DNA of 64,000 nucleotides, taken from NCBI GenBank assembly GCA_019059635.1, contig JAGVRJ010000001.1, positions 1,612,001 to 1,676,000 on the forward strand. Reading direction: 5' to 3'. Position numbers and translations under genes: made by a program. How positions within the stretch are numbered: the first letter of the stretch is position 1; every line of letters starts with the position of its first letter. Source of the DNA: Proales similis (lineage: Eukaryota > Rotifera > Eurotatoria > Ploima > Proalidae). The notes under the pieces were generated by a model. The model made no database searches, was not told the origin of the DNA, and worked only from the letters and a program-made list of their open reading frames with translations. Positions 10,248-21,200 of this stretch are shown one piece after another.

Positions 10248-11300
10248 TCAGGCGAAGCTCACTGGAGACCTTGATCTCAGGCCCAGAATTGTCTTTATCT
10301 CCGCTCGGTATAGACTGTTGTTCTGAATGTGCAAGACGAGCGAGGAGCCCGGGTAAAGACTGGCAAAGACGAGCGTGATCGTCTGCCAGAGGTCAATAAT
10401 GGCCAGTTGCAATGCACTCAAGCTGAGTCCAAGGTGCTTGAAGAATATTGAGATTATGCTCACGATTATAAACGGCGTGTTGTGGATCACAAAGCCCCAG
10501 TTGATGCCGATCAGAACATTTGTGAACAGAAGCTCCTCATTGCTGGCGGCCGAGTCCTTTTCGGCCTCGCGCTCTTTGATGTAGCCAAGCACCATCGGGT
10601 TCAGTGTGAGTATGATGGCGACTGGCAGCAAGCTGCGAAACATGATCGACTTGATGTCGACAAGCGCCGCGTGCCAGTCGGCCACGGGCAGACAAGCTGC
10701 TTGTGTCGAGTTGACGCCGGTCGACACGCCGACTGGCCTGATTCGAAACAAGAGCAAGTCCATGTCGACTAGAAATAAGAACAGGGCCAAGAAGAGTATG
10801 GCGGCGCCCACACACCGTCCTGACTTGGTCCAGGCGAATTTCTTCTGACACCGAATGCGCACAAATCGGTCCAAGGTAATGAGCATGTTCGCTCCGCTCG
10901 ACATGTGAATGCCAAATGTGAGCAGGAAGTTGAACATGGCACAGCAAAAGTCAGATATCAAGTCAAACGGCGAGCCGAACAGGTAGGGCGCGCCGACCAG
11001 TAAGAAGCTCACCGTCAACATGACAATGTCGACCGCAATCTGCCAGCTGTACAGATTGCCCATGGCAGTCGAGTAAAACACCGAGCGGCGGAATATGAGA
11101 AACGAAATGCTGTTCTGGATCAGGCCGAACGGAATTATTATCTGGCTGAAGTAGCGCAGAATTTCCAGATTTAACGCATTGGTAGCGCTCACTGCCTCTG
11201 CCTGCTCATCGCTCTCCCATTCAGTGCCGTTCATCATTTTCTTCTTTTTCGCGTCTTTTTTCCGACTACGAGTTCGTTTCAATAAATTTTTTGCTCTCAC
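10248..11300 (-). CDS. Seven-helix receptor-like protein, copy 1 (orphan rhodopsin-class GPCR)
   Basis: Intronless ORF of 350 aa with seven hydrophobic segments. Class-A-like marks are an Asp in helix 2 (WQIAVDIVML), a Cys before helix 3, and LDRFVRIR at the end of helix 3 in place of DRY. Helix 7 has no NPxxY. N-glycosylation sites lie near the N-terminus (NGT) and in loop 2 (VNST). The first 20 residues are very Lys/Arg rich; the ATG pair at 11237/11234, starting just before NGTEW, may be the true start. The same fold, WQI.VD and D-R-aromatic pattern recur in the gene at 11681-12688, so the two are tandem paralogues. A peptide or chemosensory ligand is likely but unproven. Confidence 0.75.
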   Translation of the reverse strand: MRAKNLLKRTRSRKKDAKKKKMMNGTEWESDEQAEAVSATNALNLEILRYFSQIIIPFGLIQNSISFLIFRRSVFYSTAMGNLYSWQIAVDIVMLTVSFLLVGAPYLFGSPFDLISDFCCAMFNFLLTFGIHMSSGANMLITLDRFVRIRCQKKFAWTKSGRCVGAAILFLALFLFLVDMDLLLFRIRPVGVSTGVNSTQAACLPVADWHAALVDIKSIMFRSLLPVAIILTLNPMVLGYIKEREAEKDSAASNEELLFTNVLIGINWGFVIHNTPFIIVSIISIFFKHLGLSLSALQLAIIDLWQTITLVFASLYPGSSLVLHIQNNSLYRAEIKTILGLRSRSPVSFA

Positions 11301-11680
11301 TCAGAGATTCGGAATTCAACTCGGCGTGCAAGACTCGCGAATTTAAACGATCGCGCTCGATCGCGTCTCAGTGCTGTTTGCCCAGCGTGAAACTGATCAT
11401 CTAGATCGTTATCTGCTCGAGTAGAGGGGCGTGCAAAAGGCAGCGGCACATTTGCTGGCATTTTTCAAGGCGAATTCTCATTAAAATCGAAAATGATGAT
11501 TATGAGAATTAATTTAATTTTATTCATTAGTCTTCAGCTCTAAAGAGGGATTCGCAAAGAGGCGACTACTTGAGACAATCAGCTAAAGAGACGGGCAGGC
11601 GCAAAAGGACAGTAGGGGTTAAATTAAGAGTTTAATCACCTCCGATTGAGTTAATCAGCTCAGATGTTGGGCTGATTGAG

Positions 11681-12688
11681 CTAATTATTTGGGTCTCGTC
11701 GAATGGTGTAGCTGGTGCCGGCCAGCTCAATGTTCTGAGTCACCTGATGCATTTTGACGATGCCGCAAATGAGCAGCAGCTCTCTTCTGAACAAATGGTT
11801 GATGGCCAAGTAGGTGAAGAACGAGAGAATCTGATTCATAAATGCAAATAGAACAGCCACAGTGACCACAAAGTTGATAGTGCTCTGCTGCGTTGCGGTC
11901 AGGCTTTGGTCGTTGATCACATTGCGAACAACAAACATCACCGAGAGGGGAAAGTTGAACGTGAAAAACACGCAATTGATGGCGATCACCACTCCGGTGA
12001 AGTGCCTCTCTGGCTTGCTCGAGTGGCTCGCTTTGAACAGCTCTCGTCTCTTTCCTCGCATGTAGCGCAGTATCATCAAGTCCATGGTGATCATCAGCAG
12101 CAAAGGTATGTACGTGCGTAAAATTGCCGACTTGATGTCGGCAAATGTGCCCAGCCAGTCCTGTGGTGCATGGCAGACAGGCTCCCTCGGGAATGTGCTG
12201 TTTGTCTGCGTTGAGTTGCTGCTCACCGACGGCTGCTCAAGTTTGAAGAAAAGATTGTCAATGTCGACGAGCGCAATAATGGTAAACATGAGCAGAATGA
12301 AAACGGTGACAAACAGCTTCTTGTTCATGATTGATCGATTCCTTTTGATCCGAACGAGAAGATAACGATCGAATGTGATGAATAGCGTTGTCCAGGACGA
12401 AAAGTGAACGCCGCAGCGAATCAAGAAACTACTGATGGGGCAAGTTGCCGGTGAGAGCTCTGAAAACTGCCACCCGAAGAAGAAGTTTGAGCCCGATCCA
12501 AAAGTGTAAAAAACGAGCACAATCACGTCGACGCATATTTGCCACCGGTACAAGAATCCCATGTTGGTCTTGTTCAGGTTGGGTCTCGAGAATATGTAGA
12601 ATGAGAACAGGTTCAAAGCGATTCCTGTCGGAGCAACAATTTTACTAAAATACTCCTTAAACCGGTCGGCCACTTGGTCTAGTGACAT
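11681..12688 (-). CDS. Seven-helix receptor-like protein, copy 2 (orphan rhodopsin-class GPCR)
   Basis: Intronless 335-aa membrane protein with seven predicted helices. It carries WQICVDVIVL in helix 2, a Cys near helix 3, and TFDRYLLVRIKR, a normal DRY-type end of helix 3. There is no NPxxY in helix 7. Loop 2 holds several N-glycosylation sequons (NST, NSTF) and a Cys that could pair with the helix-3 Cys. It resembles the gene at 10248-11300 in helices 1-3 and in the DIKS segment before helix 5. A 380-bp spacer separates the two, with no other ORF. Ligand unknown; it could be a lineage-specific chemoreceptor. Confidence 0.77.
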   Translation of the reverse strand: MSLDQVADRFKEYFSKIVAPTGIALNLFSFYIFSRPNLNKTNMGFLYRWQICVDVIVLVFYTFGSGSNFFFGWQFSELSPATCPISSFLIRCGVHFSSWTTLFITFDRYLLVRIKRNRSIMNKKLFVTVFILLMFTIIALVDIDNLFFKLEQPSVSSNSTQTNSTFPREPVCHAPQDWLGTFADIKSAILRTYIPLLLMITMDLMILRYMRGKRRELFKASHSSKPERHFTGVVIAINCVFFTFNFPLSVMFVVRNVINDQSLTATQQSTINFVVTVAVLFAFMNQILSFFTYLAINHLFRRELLLICGIVKMHQVTQNIELAGTSYTIRRDPNN

Positions 12689-12912
12689 TGTCGTGTCTCA
12701 ACTCGTTTTCACTCTCTGCTCGATTCGTGTGATTTGCAAATATTTTATTCCGGCCAGGCAACCGCATGGCCTAGGAGCGCGTGCCTGAGCGCGGCCAAAA
12801 ATAAACCACCCGAAGCCAAGGTTGTTTCATAAGCGTCACAATTCAAACAGTTCAAATCAAATTGCTAAAGAAAAAGAAGAAGCCTGCCAGACAAGCTGGT
12901 GGTCGATTGGAA

Positions 12913-13152
12913 TTAGATTTTTGACGAGAAGAATATGATCAACACGATTATCAATATAAAGTACAAGGAAAAGAAGATTATGATCGCAGAGACGAGCAGA
13001 AGGATTTTGATGCGATGCCTCTGGTAGAACGCCTGGTCGATGTCTTCTGGCCGTGGCATGGCTTCGACTGCTCCTACGGCCGCCATTGGTGCCACCGTTT
13101 GCGGCTGAAAGTGCTTCGGAATGTTGTCGTCGCGCACGCTGATTTTCTCCAT
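12913..13152 (-). CDS. Small single-pass membrane protein, 79 aa, unknown
   Basis: Intronless ORF. Residues 1-46 are polar and Pro/Met containing (PRPEDIDQAFYQRHRIK); the C-terminal 30 residues form one very hydrophobic Ile/Leu/Phe segment ending in SSKI, as in tail-anchored proteins. A CT-rich stretch lies just upstream (13170-13210). I do not recognise the family. The order of a charged head and a clean helix argues for a real gene, but a chance ORF cannot be excluded. Confidence 0.45.
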   Translation of the reverse strand: MEKISVRDDNIPKHFQPQTVAPMAAVGAVEAMPRPEDIDQAFYQRHRIKILLLVSAIIIFFSLYFILIIVLIIFFSSKI

Positions 13153-13265
13153 TTAAATCTGTTGCCGTCACGAGTCTGATTCTTCTTTCTCTGACTCTCT
13201 CTCTCTCTTTGTGCTGCCACTGAATGTCGGTGTGGATGCGAAAATCGACTCGGGTTGATTTTTGC

Positions 13266-13400
13266 TCAAGTCAGACGACTCAGGTCGTCAATCAAACTAT
13301 CGCCCATAAACGAGCGTCCAAACAAACAAACAACCAACAGCAACAATAATAACGTATTGGTGACTGGCTCAATAAATTCACTTTGACTGACAGAAGCCAT
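13266..13400 (-). CDS. Possible membrane micropeptide, 44 aa
   Basis: ATG at 13400 opens a 44-codon ORF with a polar head, a leucine/valine helix (about residues 16-28) and an acidic tail (DSLIDDLSRLT). In-frame ATG codons upstream allow 50-61 aa. No family recognised. It sits head to tail with another small membrane ORF. Support is only compositional. Confidence 0.25.
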   Translation of the reverse strand: MASVSQSEFIEPVTNTLLLLLLVVCLFGRSFMGDSLIDDLSRLT

Positions 13401-13625
13401 CCTATTAACCCAATTAAAAACGGGCGCGAATCCGAGCGAGCGCGCACTCAATAGACGTTTAATCGCGTTTAGCGCGGCACAAGCGCGTTTTAATGAGTTT
13501 TCGTCGTTTGTGTCGTCTTCGCTCGTCAGTCATCCTTTGCTAACCGGCCGCCCCAGAGTTGAAGCCGGCCTTTTAACAACGCCCTTTATTTTGTTTATTC
13601 AATTCAGCAGAAATCTGGAGCCCAG

Positions 13626-14690
13626 TCAGCTCGAAGTTCTTGCCCGAGTGAATCGGGACACGTAATCGCTTATCAGTTGTCTGTCTCGTGAGCCGAATAG
13701 ACTCGAGGTGATCTCCTCAAAAATGGGCAAATTCTGGAACAAGTTCTCGTGAAACGAATGAAAGTCAGTTGAGGCAAGGATTCTCTCTTTTGACATCGAG
13801 CCGAGGCCCAGTCCACTCCGATCGAGCCGTCTTCCCACAAACGGCCTCAGGTCAAGTTTTGTATTTGTCCTGTCGACGAACTGGCTTATTTTTACCGATG
13901 CGATTGTCTGGTCCAAATACCACGCGCGGCTTCCACGTTCGATCCTGCTAGAGTTGACGAAGAGATCGTCGGCGCCGAACGAGCGAAGAAAGCGCGAAAT
14001 CGAAGCGAAATCGAGTCCATCCACTGACGCGTTCAAGCCCATCGAGTCGATCCAGGTGGGCTTTTTCATTCCGATGTGACCCATTGGGTACATTCGGTAG
14101 CTCTTTGCTTGGTGAACAAACTGACCGCAGCAATACGCGTTCCAGACTGTGATGGCATCCCAGTTTCTAACCGAATAGTAGCTTCGGCTGATCGGAATGA
14201 GATCGGCGTCGCTTGTAAGTACAAAGTCGTTGTGGTTGAGGCGAGGAAGAAGGCCGGCAAATAGACGGCCAACCATTGCCGTCATCACTTGATAGCCGCT
14301 GGGACAGTCGAAATACTCGACTCGAATGTTCCAGTCCTGAAGTGAGTCGAGGACGATTTGAGCCAGTCGGCCGATGGTTCCATTTCTCTCTGCGACCATC
14401 ATCACAATCGGCTCGTAGCCGACTCGTTGCCAGGCCTTGGAGGTTACCGGAATGTGGAACAAGTAAAAGTCAGGAGCCGAGTTCAAGTCGATGGCGATGA
14501 GAGCATAACGATTGGCCGAGTCTGCCAAATTGAAGCCAAGTCTTTCAAACACAAAACCATAAGTCTTCTCAAACAGATTGGTCTGGTGTGGGCCTTGATT
14601 GTCTGGCGCTCTGATTAGCCAAATGGAGTAGACAACGAATATTAGTAGCTCGATGACCAACAGGCTGAGGAGAAAGTTTCTCAATTGCAT
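13626..14690 (-). CDS. Type II membrane protein with glycosyltransferase-like DAD motif
   Basis: Intronless, 354 aa. A short cytoplasmic N-terminus is followed by one hydrophobic anchor (about residues 7-26) and a luminal domain, the layout of Golgi glycosyltransferases. TSDADLIPI (residues 159-167) has the Asp-x-Asp arrangement that binds metal and sugar nucleotide in GT-A folds. Other features are EPIVMMVAERNG, WNAYCCGQF and YPMGHIGM with a Trp. Sequons occur at NGT, NAS and NSS. I recall similar uncharacterised proteins from other marine invertebrates but cannot name an enzyme or acceptor. A secreted or Golgi role is inferred from topology. Confidence 0.6.
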   Translation of the reverse strand: MQLRNFLLSLLVIELLIFVVYSIWLIRAPDNQGPHQTNLFEKTYGFVFERLGFNLADSANRYALIAIDLNSAPDFYLFHIPVTSKAWQRVGYEPIVMMVAERNGTIGRLAQIVLDSLQDWNIRVEYFDCPSGYQVMTAMVGRLFAGLLPRLNHNDFVLTSDADLIPISRSYYSVRNWDAITVWNAYCCGQFVHQAKSYRMYPMGHIGMKKPTWIDSMGLNASVDGLDFASISRFLRSFGADDLFVNSSRIERGSRAWYLDQTIASVKISQFVDRTNTKLDLRPFVGRRLDRSGLGLGSMSKERILASTDFHSFHENLFQNLPIFEEITSSLFGSRDRQLISDYVSRFTRARTSS

Positions 14691-15083
14691 TGCTCTGTGT
14701 GATTGGGATGAGCTCGGTGACTTGGTTAGATAGGCATATGAGATAGGCAGTGATCAGCAGACCTCAACGTAAAAATGCTAAACGACCGCCTTTGCGCTCG
14801 TCAATCAACCATTTCTTCGAGCGAAATTTTGTTGTTGTCTTTGCTTTCCAGATCATTGATTCTACTCGGCCAAAGGCTCAGCGAAACCAGCCTGTCAATC
14901 TCTGGTAGGGCGTATGAGCCAACTTTCTGTAAGCCTTTCGCCTGCACATAGCTCGAGCCCGCTTCAAACTAAAGCAAACTCCCTGCGTTGGCCAAATTGC
15001 TTTTATTCCGACAGAGACATTTCTTACATTTACACAATTTCATAATGCATCAACGATTTGGAGGAGAAACAAAGTGAATCGAG
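14691..15083. other. Spacer between glycosyltransferase-like and cadherin genes
   Basis: About 390 bp without an ORF. It should contain the glycosyltransferase-like gene promoter and the cadherin 3' UTR, both minus strand. No clear motif seen. Confidence 0.4.
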
Positions 15084-18000
15084 TCAGTAGAAGAACTTGG
15101 TGGCTTCGGTTTGCCTGTGGTCAGCCAGCTCGACTGGATAAAGGGTGAGAGAGTCGATCGACGAGCCGAGCTCGTTTGGCTCGCAGCTGACTACTTTTAC
15201 AGTTTTGCTCGAGTTGATGGCCTGAGCTAGCGAGGACATTTGTGGACGTCGAGAGGGCCGTGCGTACAAGTCGCATCGATTTGGCGAGTCTCGAAAGCCG
15301 ACTGGCGGCACTTTAGGTCCGCTGAGCGAGCGGTGCACTGGAGTGATCACAATTCGCTCGCAAGCGCAGTCGCTTGGCGAGGCCGAGTAGTCGGTGTCGA
15401 CTGTGGCTGATATGAGCGACGAGTCGTTCGGAATGTCACAAGTGCTCAGCTCGATCGTTTCGTCTCTGACCGCAAGCGCGTTGGAGATTCGATCGCTTTT
15501 GACCAGTCGATCGTCTATGTTGGTCTCGGAGCTGACCGAAAGTGGCTCATGCTGGTTAAAGCCATCGTTGGCGTCGCAGTGGCTTGCTGCCGCCGCGGGA
15601 GGCATGAATGAGAGCAGCTGGGGCGAATGGGCACAGTTCGACGTGCTATTGTGCTCAAATCTGAAGGCCGACTCGCCCTCGCACTCGCTCAGCCGTTCGA
15701 TGAGTTGACTCTGGCGATAGACAATCGGCTGGTCGCGGTATTTCAGGGTGCTGGCCGCAGAAGACAAAATGTCAGAGTAGATGCGAATCTGCTCGTTCGA
15801 ATGCATTGACTTGTCCAGAGAGGAGAATTTGGTCAGGTTGGACACAGGCGAGATCTTTGCGTCCGAGTAGACGCCGTAAGAGCTTTGTCTCGTCTCGTGC
15901 GCTCGGCTCTCCCAGTTCAAGTAGAACAGACTCGCCTTCTTACGGTCGACCTCTGATGACTTTTGACTGCACGAGCTTATGCCGCTCGTACTTTCCTTGC
16001 AGCTCGAGTCACTCTGATCGCTGCTCATGCACGAGTGGGGTATGTTGGCCGATGTGAACATGGGCATTTTGGGCGTCATCTTGTCTCTGCCTGTCACGTC
16101 TCGCTTGCAGTGAACCCAGACGATTATCGCTGTGCCAAACACAAACGCGCCGAACGCAAGTGCCAGCACGCTGAATATGGTCAGCACAGAGTCTGGCGAG
16201 TTGAAGCCTTTCTCGGCCGAGTTGAGTCTAAACGGGCGGCTGATGTTCTCCACTCTGAGCTGCGAGTCTATTTGAACGAGGCATTCGGCCGAGCTGCTCA
16301 AATAGCTGTTGAGGTTCGGCGAGAAGATGCTCGCAGTCACGTTGAACTTCAAGTCGACGCTGGACTCGATCGATTCGACCTGATCCGAGCAAAGGTGCAA
16401 GATGCCCGACATTGAGATGCAAATCGGTATCTGTTGCTCAGCTTCAACACTGTAGTTGAGAGTTCCGGTCTGCTCCACATCGACCGCTCTCACAGCGCCC
16501 ACGTAGACGTCAGTTGGCAGGCTGAGCTTGAACTGGTACTTTTCGTACTCGAAATAGGGCGGCTTGTCCACTTTGTTCACCACTTGGATGTTGAGGGTGG
16601 CGTTGGAGGCGAACTTCTCATCATTGACCACAACCAGCAGCGTGTAATTGCGACGCATTTCAAAGTCGATTCGGCCGTCAACGCTCACCACGCCTTTGAA
16701 CGGCTCGATGCGAAACGGCACCTCATGTCCGTTCAGAATTGAATATTGAAGTCGATTCCCGTCGGCGTCTGACGCTTTCAGCTCAACCACTTGGTGCCCG
16801 AACGCCGCGTTCTCTTCTACTTGCGCCCAATAGATTTGCTTGTCGAACTTGGGCGCGTTTTGATTTCGCTCCAGCACCTGGACTCGAACCATGCTGAGTG
16901 CACTTCGGCTCGGATTGTCATTTTGAACCGCCTTTTCCAATTGTGCCAACTTAAGCTTTAGACACTCGGCCAGTCGACTGCTTACCTTCACGACCAGATT
17001 GTAGCCTTTCTCAAAGTGAGCTGGCAGCGCTCGCTTCAACTTTATTTGTCCACTGGCCTCGTCAATCTGGAACAAGTCGTCTTTTGTTTTATTCAACAAA
17101 AGCATCAGTCTGGCTTATTGGCTTGCTGTTCGGAGGGCATTCAGCTCACCTGGATTCGACTGAAGGAAGTAGCGAACAGTGGCGTTTATGCCGCGATCTT
17201 GGTCAAAGGCGACTAGAGGAGCTCCGGTTATATTGACCGGCGTTGCCTTGAAATCCACTCATTAGTTCATGGTTTGATTAATCTCTCTGCTCGACTTACT
17301 GGTCCGCTCTTCTTCCAAATGTGGCCGTAGTAGTAGCTTTGACTGAACGCCGGGTCCTTGTCGTCGATATCAATCACATTCACAGTGATATTCACTCGAT
17401 TCTGAAGGCGTGGTTGTCCATTGTCCTTGAAAATTGACCAACCAAAATGAGAGGCGGTCCTCTTTTTTGTGACCAAGAATAAATTGATTTCTCACCTGGA
17501 CAATGATCACGAGCTCTCCTGCAGGAAATGAGTCGAACTGGATGTGACGGCTGACCGCGATGGCGCCCCTTGTGCTGATCGGGATCTCGAAGAATTGTGA
17601 CAGCGGACCTGGTTCGATCTCATAAGTCAACTGGCTGTTGGGCTTGTTGGGCATGTCGTCGTCGACTGCGCTCATTTGCTCGAAGACAACTGTGCCGATC
17701 GGCGTTAGCTGCACAGAGCCGATTGTTAAAGTGCATTCGATAGCAAGCAATTTAAACAAGTTCAAACCTCTCTGACGCTGAACTGGTACGGAGTGTGGAG
17801 GAAACGCGGCTGATTGTCGTTCACGTCGTTGACGGTTATGTACAGAATGAAATTGCTGGTGCCCGCAATCGGATCTGACGCGTTCAAAGCGATGCAGGTG
17901 AATACCAGCTCAATCAGATCGACCCTCACCGAGTCTAGGTCGTACTCCCTGGCCAGAACAAGCTGACGTGTTTGGTCCAATCGAAAGTATTTGACCAGCT

Positions 18001-18293
18001 CGTTGTCGTACGAGCTCATTTCTATTTCTCTGATTTGCTCGACTGAGCCGGTGAACGGCAACTCGAACAGCTTCTCTCCCGCTTTCATATCTTCGTCGAA
18101 TTCAATATGGGCCGATTGACTCGCGTACTCATCTGACAGTCGGCAAGCATCTTCAAGCAGTTTTCGTTCAAGTTGGAAGTTCAAGGCGTTTTCAATGTCA
18201 AGTATACATACCCGATGCCAAAATGGTCGACGCCATGGACCAAGTTATTACCAAGACGAGAAGCTGTTTGCAATTGAAGCTGAAATTGTCCAT
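15084..18293 (-). CDS. Cadherin-repeat adhesion protein (protocadherin-like), single transmembrane
   Basis: Calcium-dependent adhesion receptor. Six exons: 18293-18212, 18150-17768, 17708-17496, 17425-17300, 17246-17150, 17113-15084; 976 aa. Exon 1 encodes a signal peptide (CKQLLVLVITW). About five cadherin repeats follow, marked by YITVNDVNDNQPRF, NVIDIDDKDPAF, VQVLERNQNAPKF and KASDADGNRLQY; the last extracellular repeats have degenerate calcium motifs. One helix (TIFSVLALAFGAFVFGTAII) precedes a cytoplasmic tail of about 320 residues rich in Ser, with no beta-catenin-binding site that I recognise. Small size and no EGF/LamG modules exclude classical, Fat and CELSR types. The exact orthologue is not identified. 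Confidence 0.82.
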
Positions 18294-21200
18294 TTCGCTT
18301 TTTTCTTTTCTTTTTTCAATCCTTGAATGAGCTGGCCACTTTGGCTGGATTTAGCAGTTCATTCGGTTTTTATGACAAACTTCTAAAAATTGAGAAAAGA
18401 AAAAGTCGAAATTAAATAAGAACAAGAAGAGGAGGAGAAAGAATGGAGAGGCGAAAGAGGAATAAATGCGAGACAACATGAACCAATTTCGTGCCATTCA
18501 AGTGGAGGCGCTCGAAACCTAAAATAATTAATTTCTTGACGCGTCGCTCTCGACAAGATTTCTTGAGTGGCCGAACGAACGAGGCGGCATTCGAGCGCTA
18601 AACAACACGCCCGAGCGCCTGGCCGCGCGCTCGACCGAAAGTGGACGCAGGAGGACAGGCTGGGCACGAATGAGATAAAGAACGAAAATAAGAAAAGAAA
18701 ACAATCGAACAAGAACGATGGTGATGATGGGGGCGATGATGATGATGAGCATCGTCCTGATCCGTTCGAACTTTATCTATCGCAAGCGAATCTGGGTTAC
18801 AAGCAAACGAACATTGGGGCCGATCGTGTCGTCCTTAAGATAAGATGCGTCCGCAGCTGAGGCACGTGTACGCCCAGCAAACATTCCAAAAGACTCGAAA
18901 AGCGCGGCCCTATCGTTCGCCAAACTGAATGAGGCAGCAGCGTTAACGGATTTGAGCAAACAAACGGCTGGCAAGTGACGACGGGCCTGTGAATTTCACG
19001 ACTGAGCGCACCAAATTTGAAAAAAAAAAAGACGACCGACGCCATGATGAGATGGACCGACGATTGAAGTGGAAAATCGCATTTCCTGGACGCATTCGGA
19101 CAATTAGGAGAAGAAAACAAAGATTGTATGAATAAAAGTTGCAGGCGTCGTGGCGGCCATTCGTCGTGGCCACAATTAAATGCAAAGTTGATGCCGATGA
19201 GCGCGTCAACAGGTGCGCAATTAATTTACTGGCTCCTGTTTATTTATAATTTGCGTTTTTATTTTTGCTCGGCTTTGATTTGCTTTTCTTTTCTCTGCTC
19301 GACTGGACCGATCAGTGCATTCAACTAGCCGACCGCTACGCTTTTAATAAAAACAAAGCGGCTTGAAGAGAAAATCTTGAAAAGTACAAGTCGAGCTGGC
19401 CAGACGGACAGTAATGGGCCAGCGAGCAGACGAGTGCGAGCGAAAATAAAAGAAAAAAAAAAAGTGAAAATAAGTTGAGCCAAGTGGACAGCTCGTACGG
19501 GAAACTGCATTGGCAACCAATTGATTCTAATTGAGTATTATGAGCGTTGTGACGCCGGTAAGCAGTTGAACAGGTTGCTAGTCGAAACCCCTCCCTCAAT
19601 CGCTCGCTTGTCCGCTCTCTTACAAACGCACACACACAGACCGCAGTGGGTCGTCTAACATGTTGTATTCGTGACTCAGCGACTAGTTGCTGGGCGGAGA
19701 TGGAGGTGGTCAACGCCGCCGATTTGAAGCTAATTGATTTGAAAGCGACAAATCACATCCTGTTTTCGATCGATGGCTTAGTTTGATTTTTCTCTCTTTC
19801 TGTTGGTGGCGACGAGTTGTTGCACGAACGCAAATTTGCACCGGGCAATTTAGCCGCCGTTTAGTCCTAAATCCACCATCCACCATACGATCGGCTGGCC
19901 TAATTGTTAGTTGAAAGCGATAGGCGCACGTTAGAAGTTAACTCGCCCCGCGCTCATTAAGAGTAAATGGGCAAGACAGGGAGGGAGGGCGATGATTGCG
20001 GCATTAGATGGACACCACCACTATCACCGTCGCCGTCACGACCAACCCGACGTCGCAGATTGGCAGATGAGCCGAGCGACGGATTAATTGAGGAAACGCT
20101 CGGACTTGGCTGCCGGTCGACTTGACGACCTGGCCCCGTTGAATGCGGGTCAGTGCAACCGGGCGAAAGCTCATGCGGTGTTCATGGTCGCCGCCTGAAA
20201 TAGTTCGTTTGCGTCGAATGTGATCCACCGCTGCTACAGTACTGGTCATGAATCGACCCTTTGGTGAACAATGCGGCAACGCCCAGCGGTGGCCGTTCAC
20301 TCATGCGATCACATTCAATTCAATATCTGCGTATGGAGTGTTGGCCAATATTTGCCTCTGCACTTCTTGACTCACAAGCCTTTTTGTAATTAAACATGGG
20401 GCCGGTCACCGACTGGCCGATTGAAGCTGATTTTGAGAGGCTTCCCCATTCTGTTAATCAATATATGAACGTTCATGTTGAGATCGGAGAATAGGCTGGG
20501 AAAGTGAGTGTGCGACGACGCTGAATCGATTTTGACGGCTTATCCTGGTCGAGACGGCAGGTCCAGCCGCTGCTTGACATCTGTCTGACTGTGCGCGCCG
20601 AATATTTTAGAGCTGCTGGTATTGAAGGGCTGTCGTCTCCCCCTTCCCGTCAATCGCTCGCGTTCGGCTTTATTCGACTAATCGCTCGAGCTCGCTTAGA
20701 TGCCAGTCAACGGTGAATGCGATTGGCGGCAATCACCTGCTGGAAAAGGCAAGGCTGCTTCTGTCGGTCATTCAAACGGCTCAGTACTAAAAAAAAAAGA
20801 ACTAAAATGCCCAACGGATCAGACGACCACTAGAAAACGATTTCTGGCCAGTTAATGAGTTAATGAAAGAGAAAAAAAAAAGCTCTCGAGTGGAAGATCG
20901 GGCCGAAATGGGAGAACAAGGGAATAAGCAAGCAAACGGGCTGAGCGAGTCGAGTCGCGCTAAAGCCTTAAAGTACAATTTAATTTAGGCGTTGGGGCGC
21001 TGATTGCACAATTGAGTAAATACAAAAAAAAGGAACGCCAAACAAGTTAGAGTGCTGAACGGACTCCGTATACTCACTCTTACACACACACACACCTGCA
21101 CACATATACACAGAGTGGGCACATATCTGGACCAATTTGGCCCAACAAAATGCAATTTACACAAAATTCTCAAAGAACAAAAGCCAGTGACTGAGAGCGA

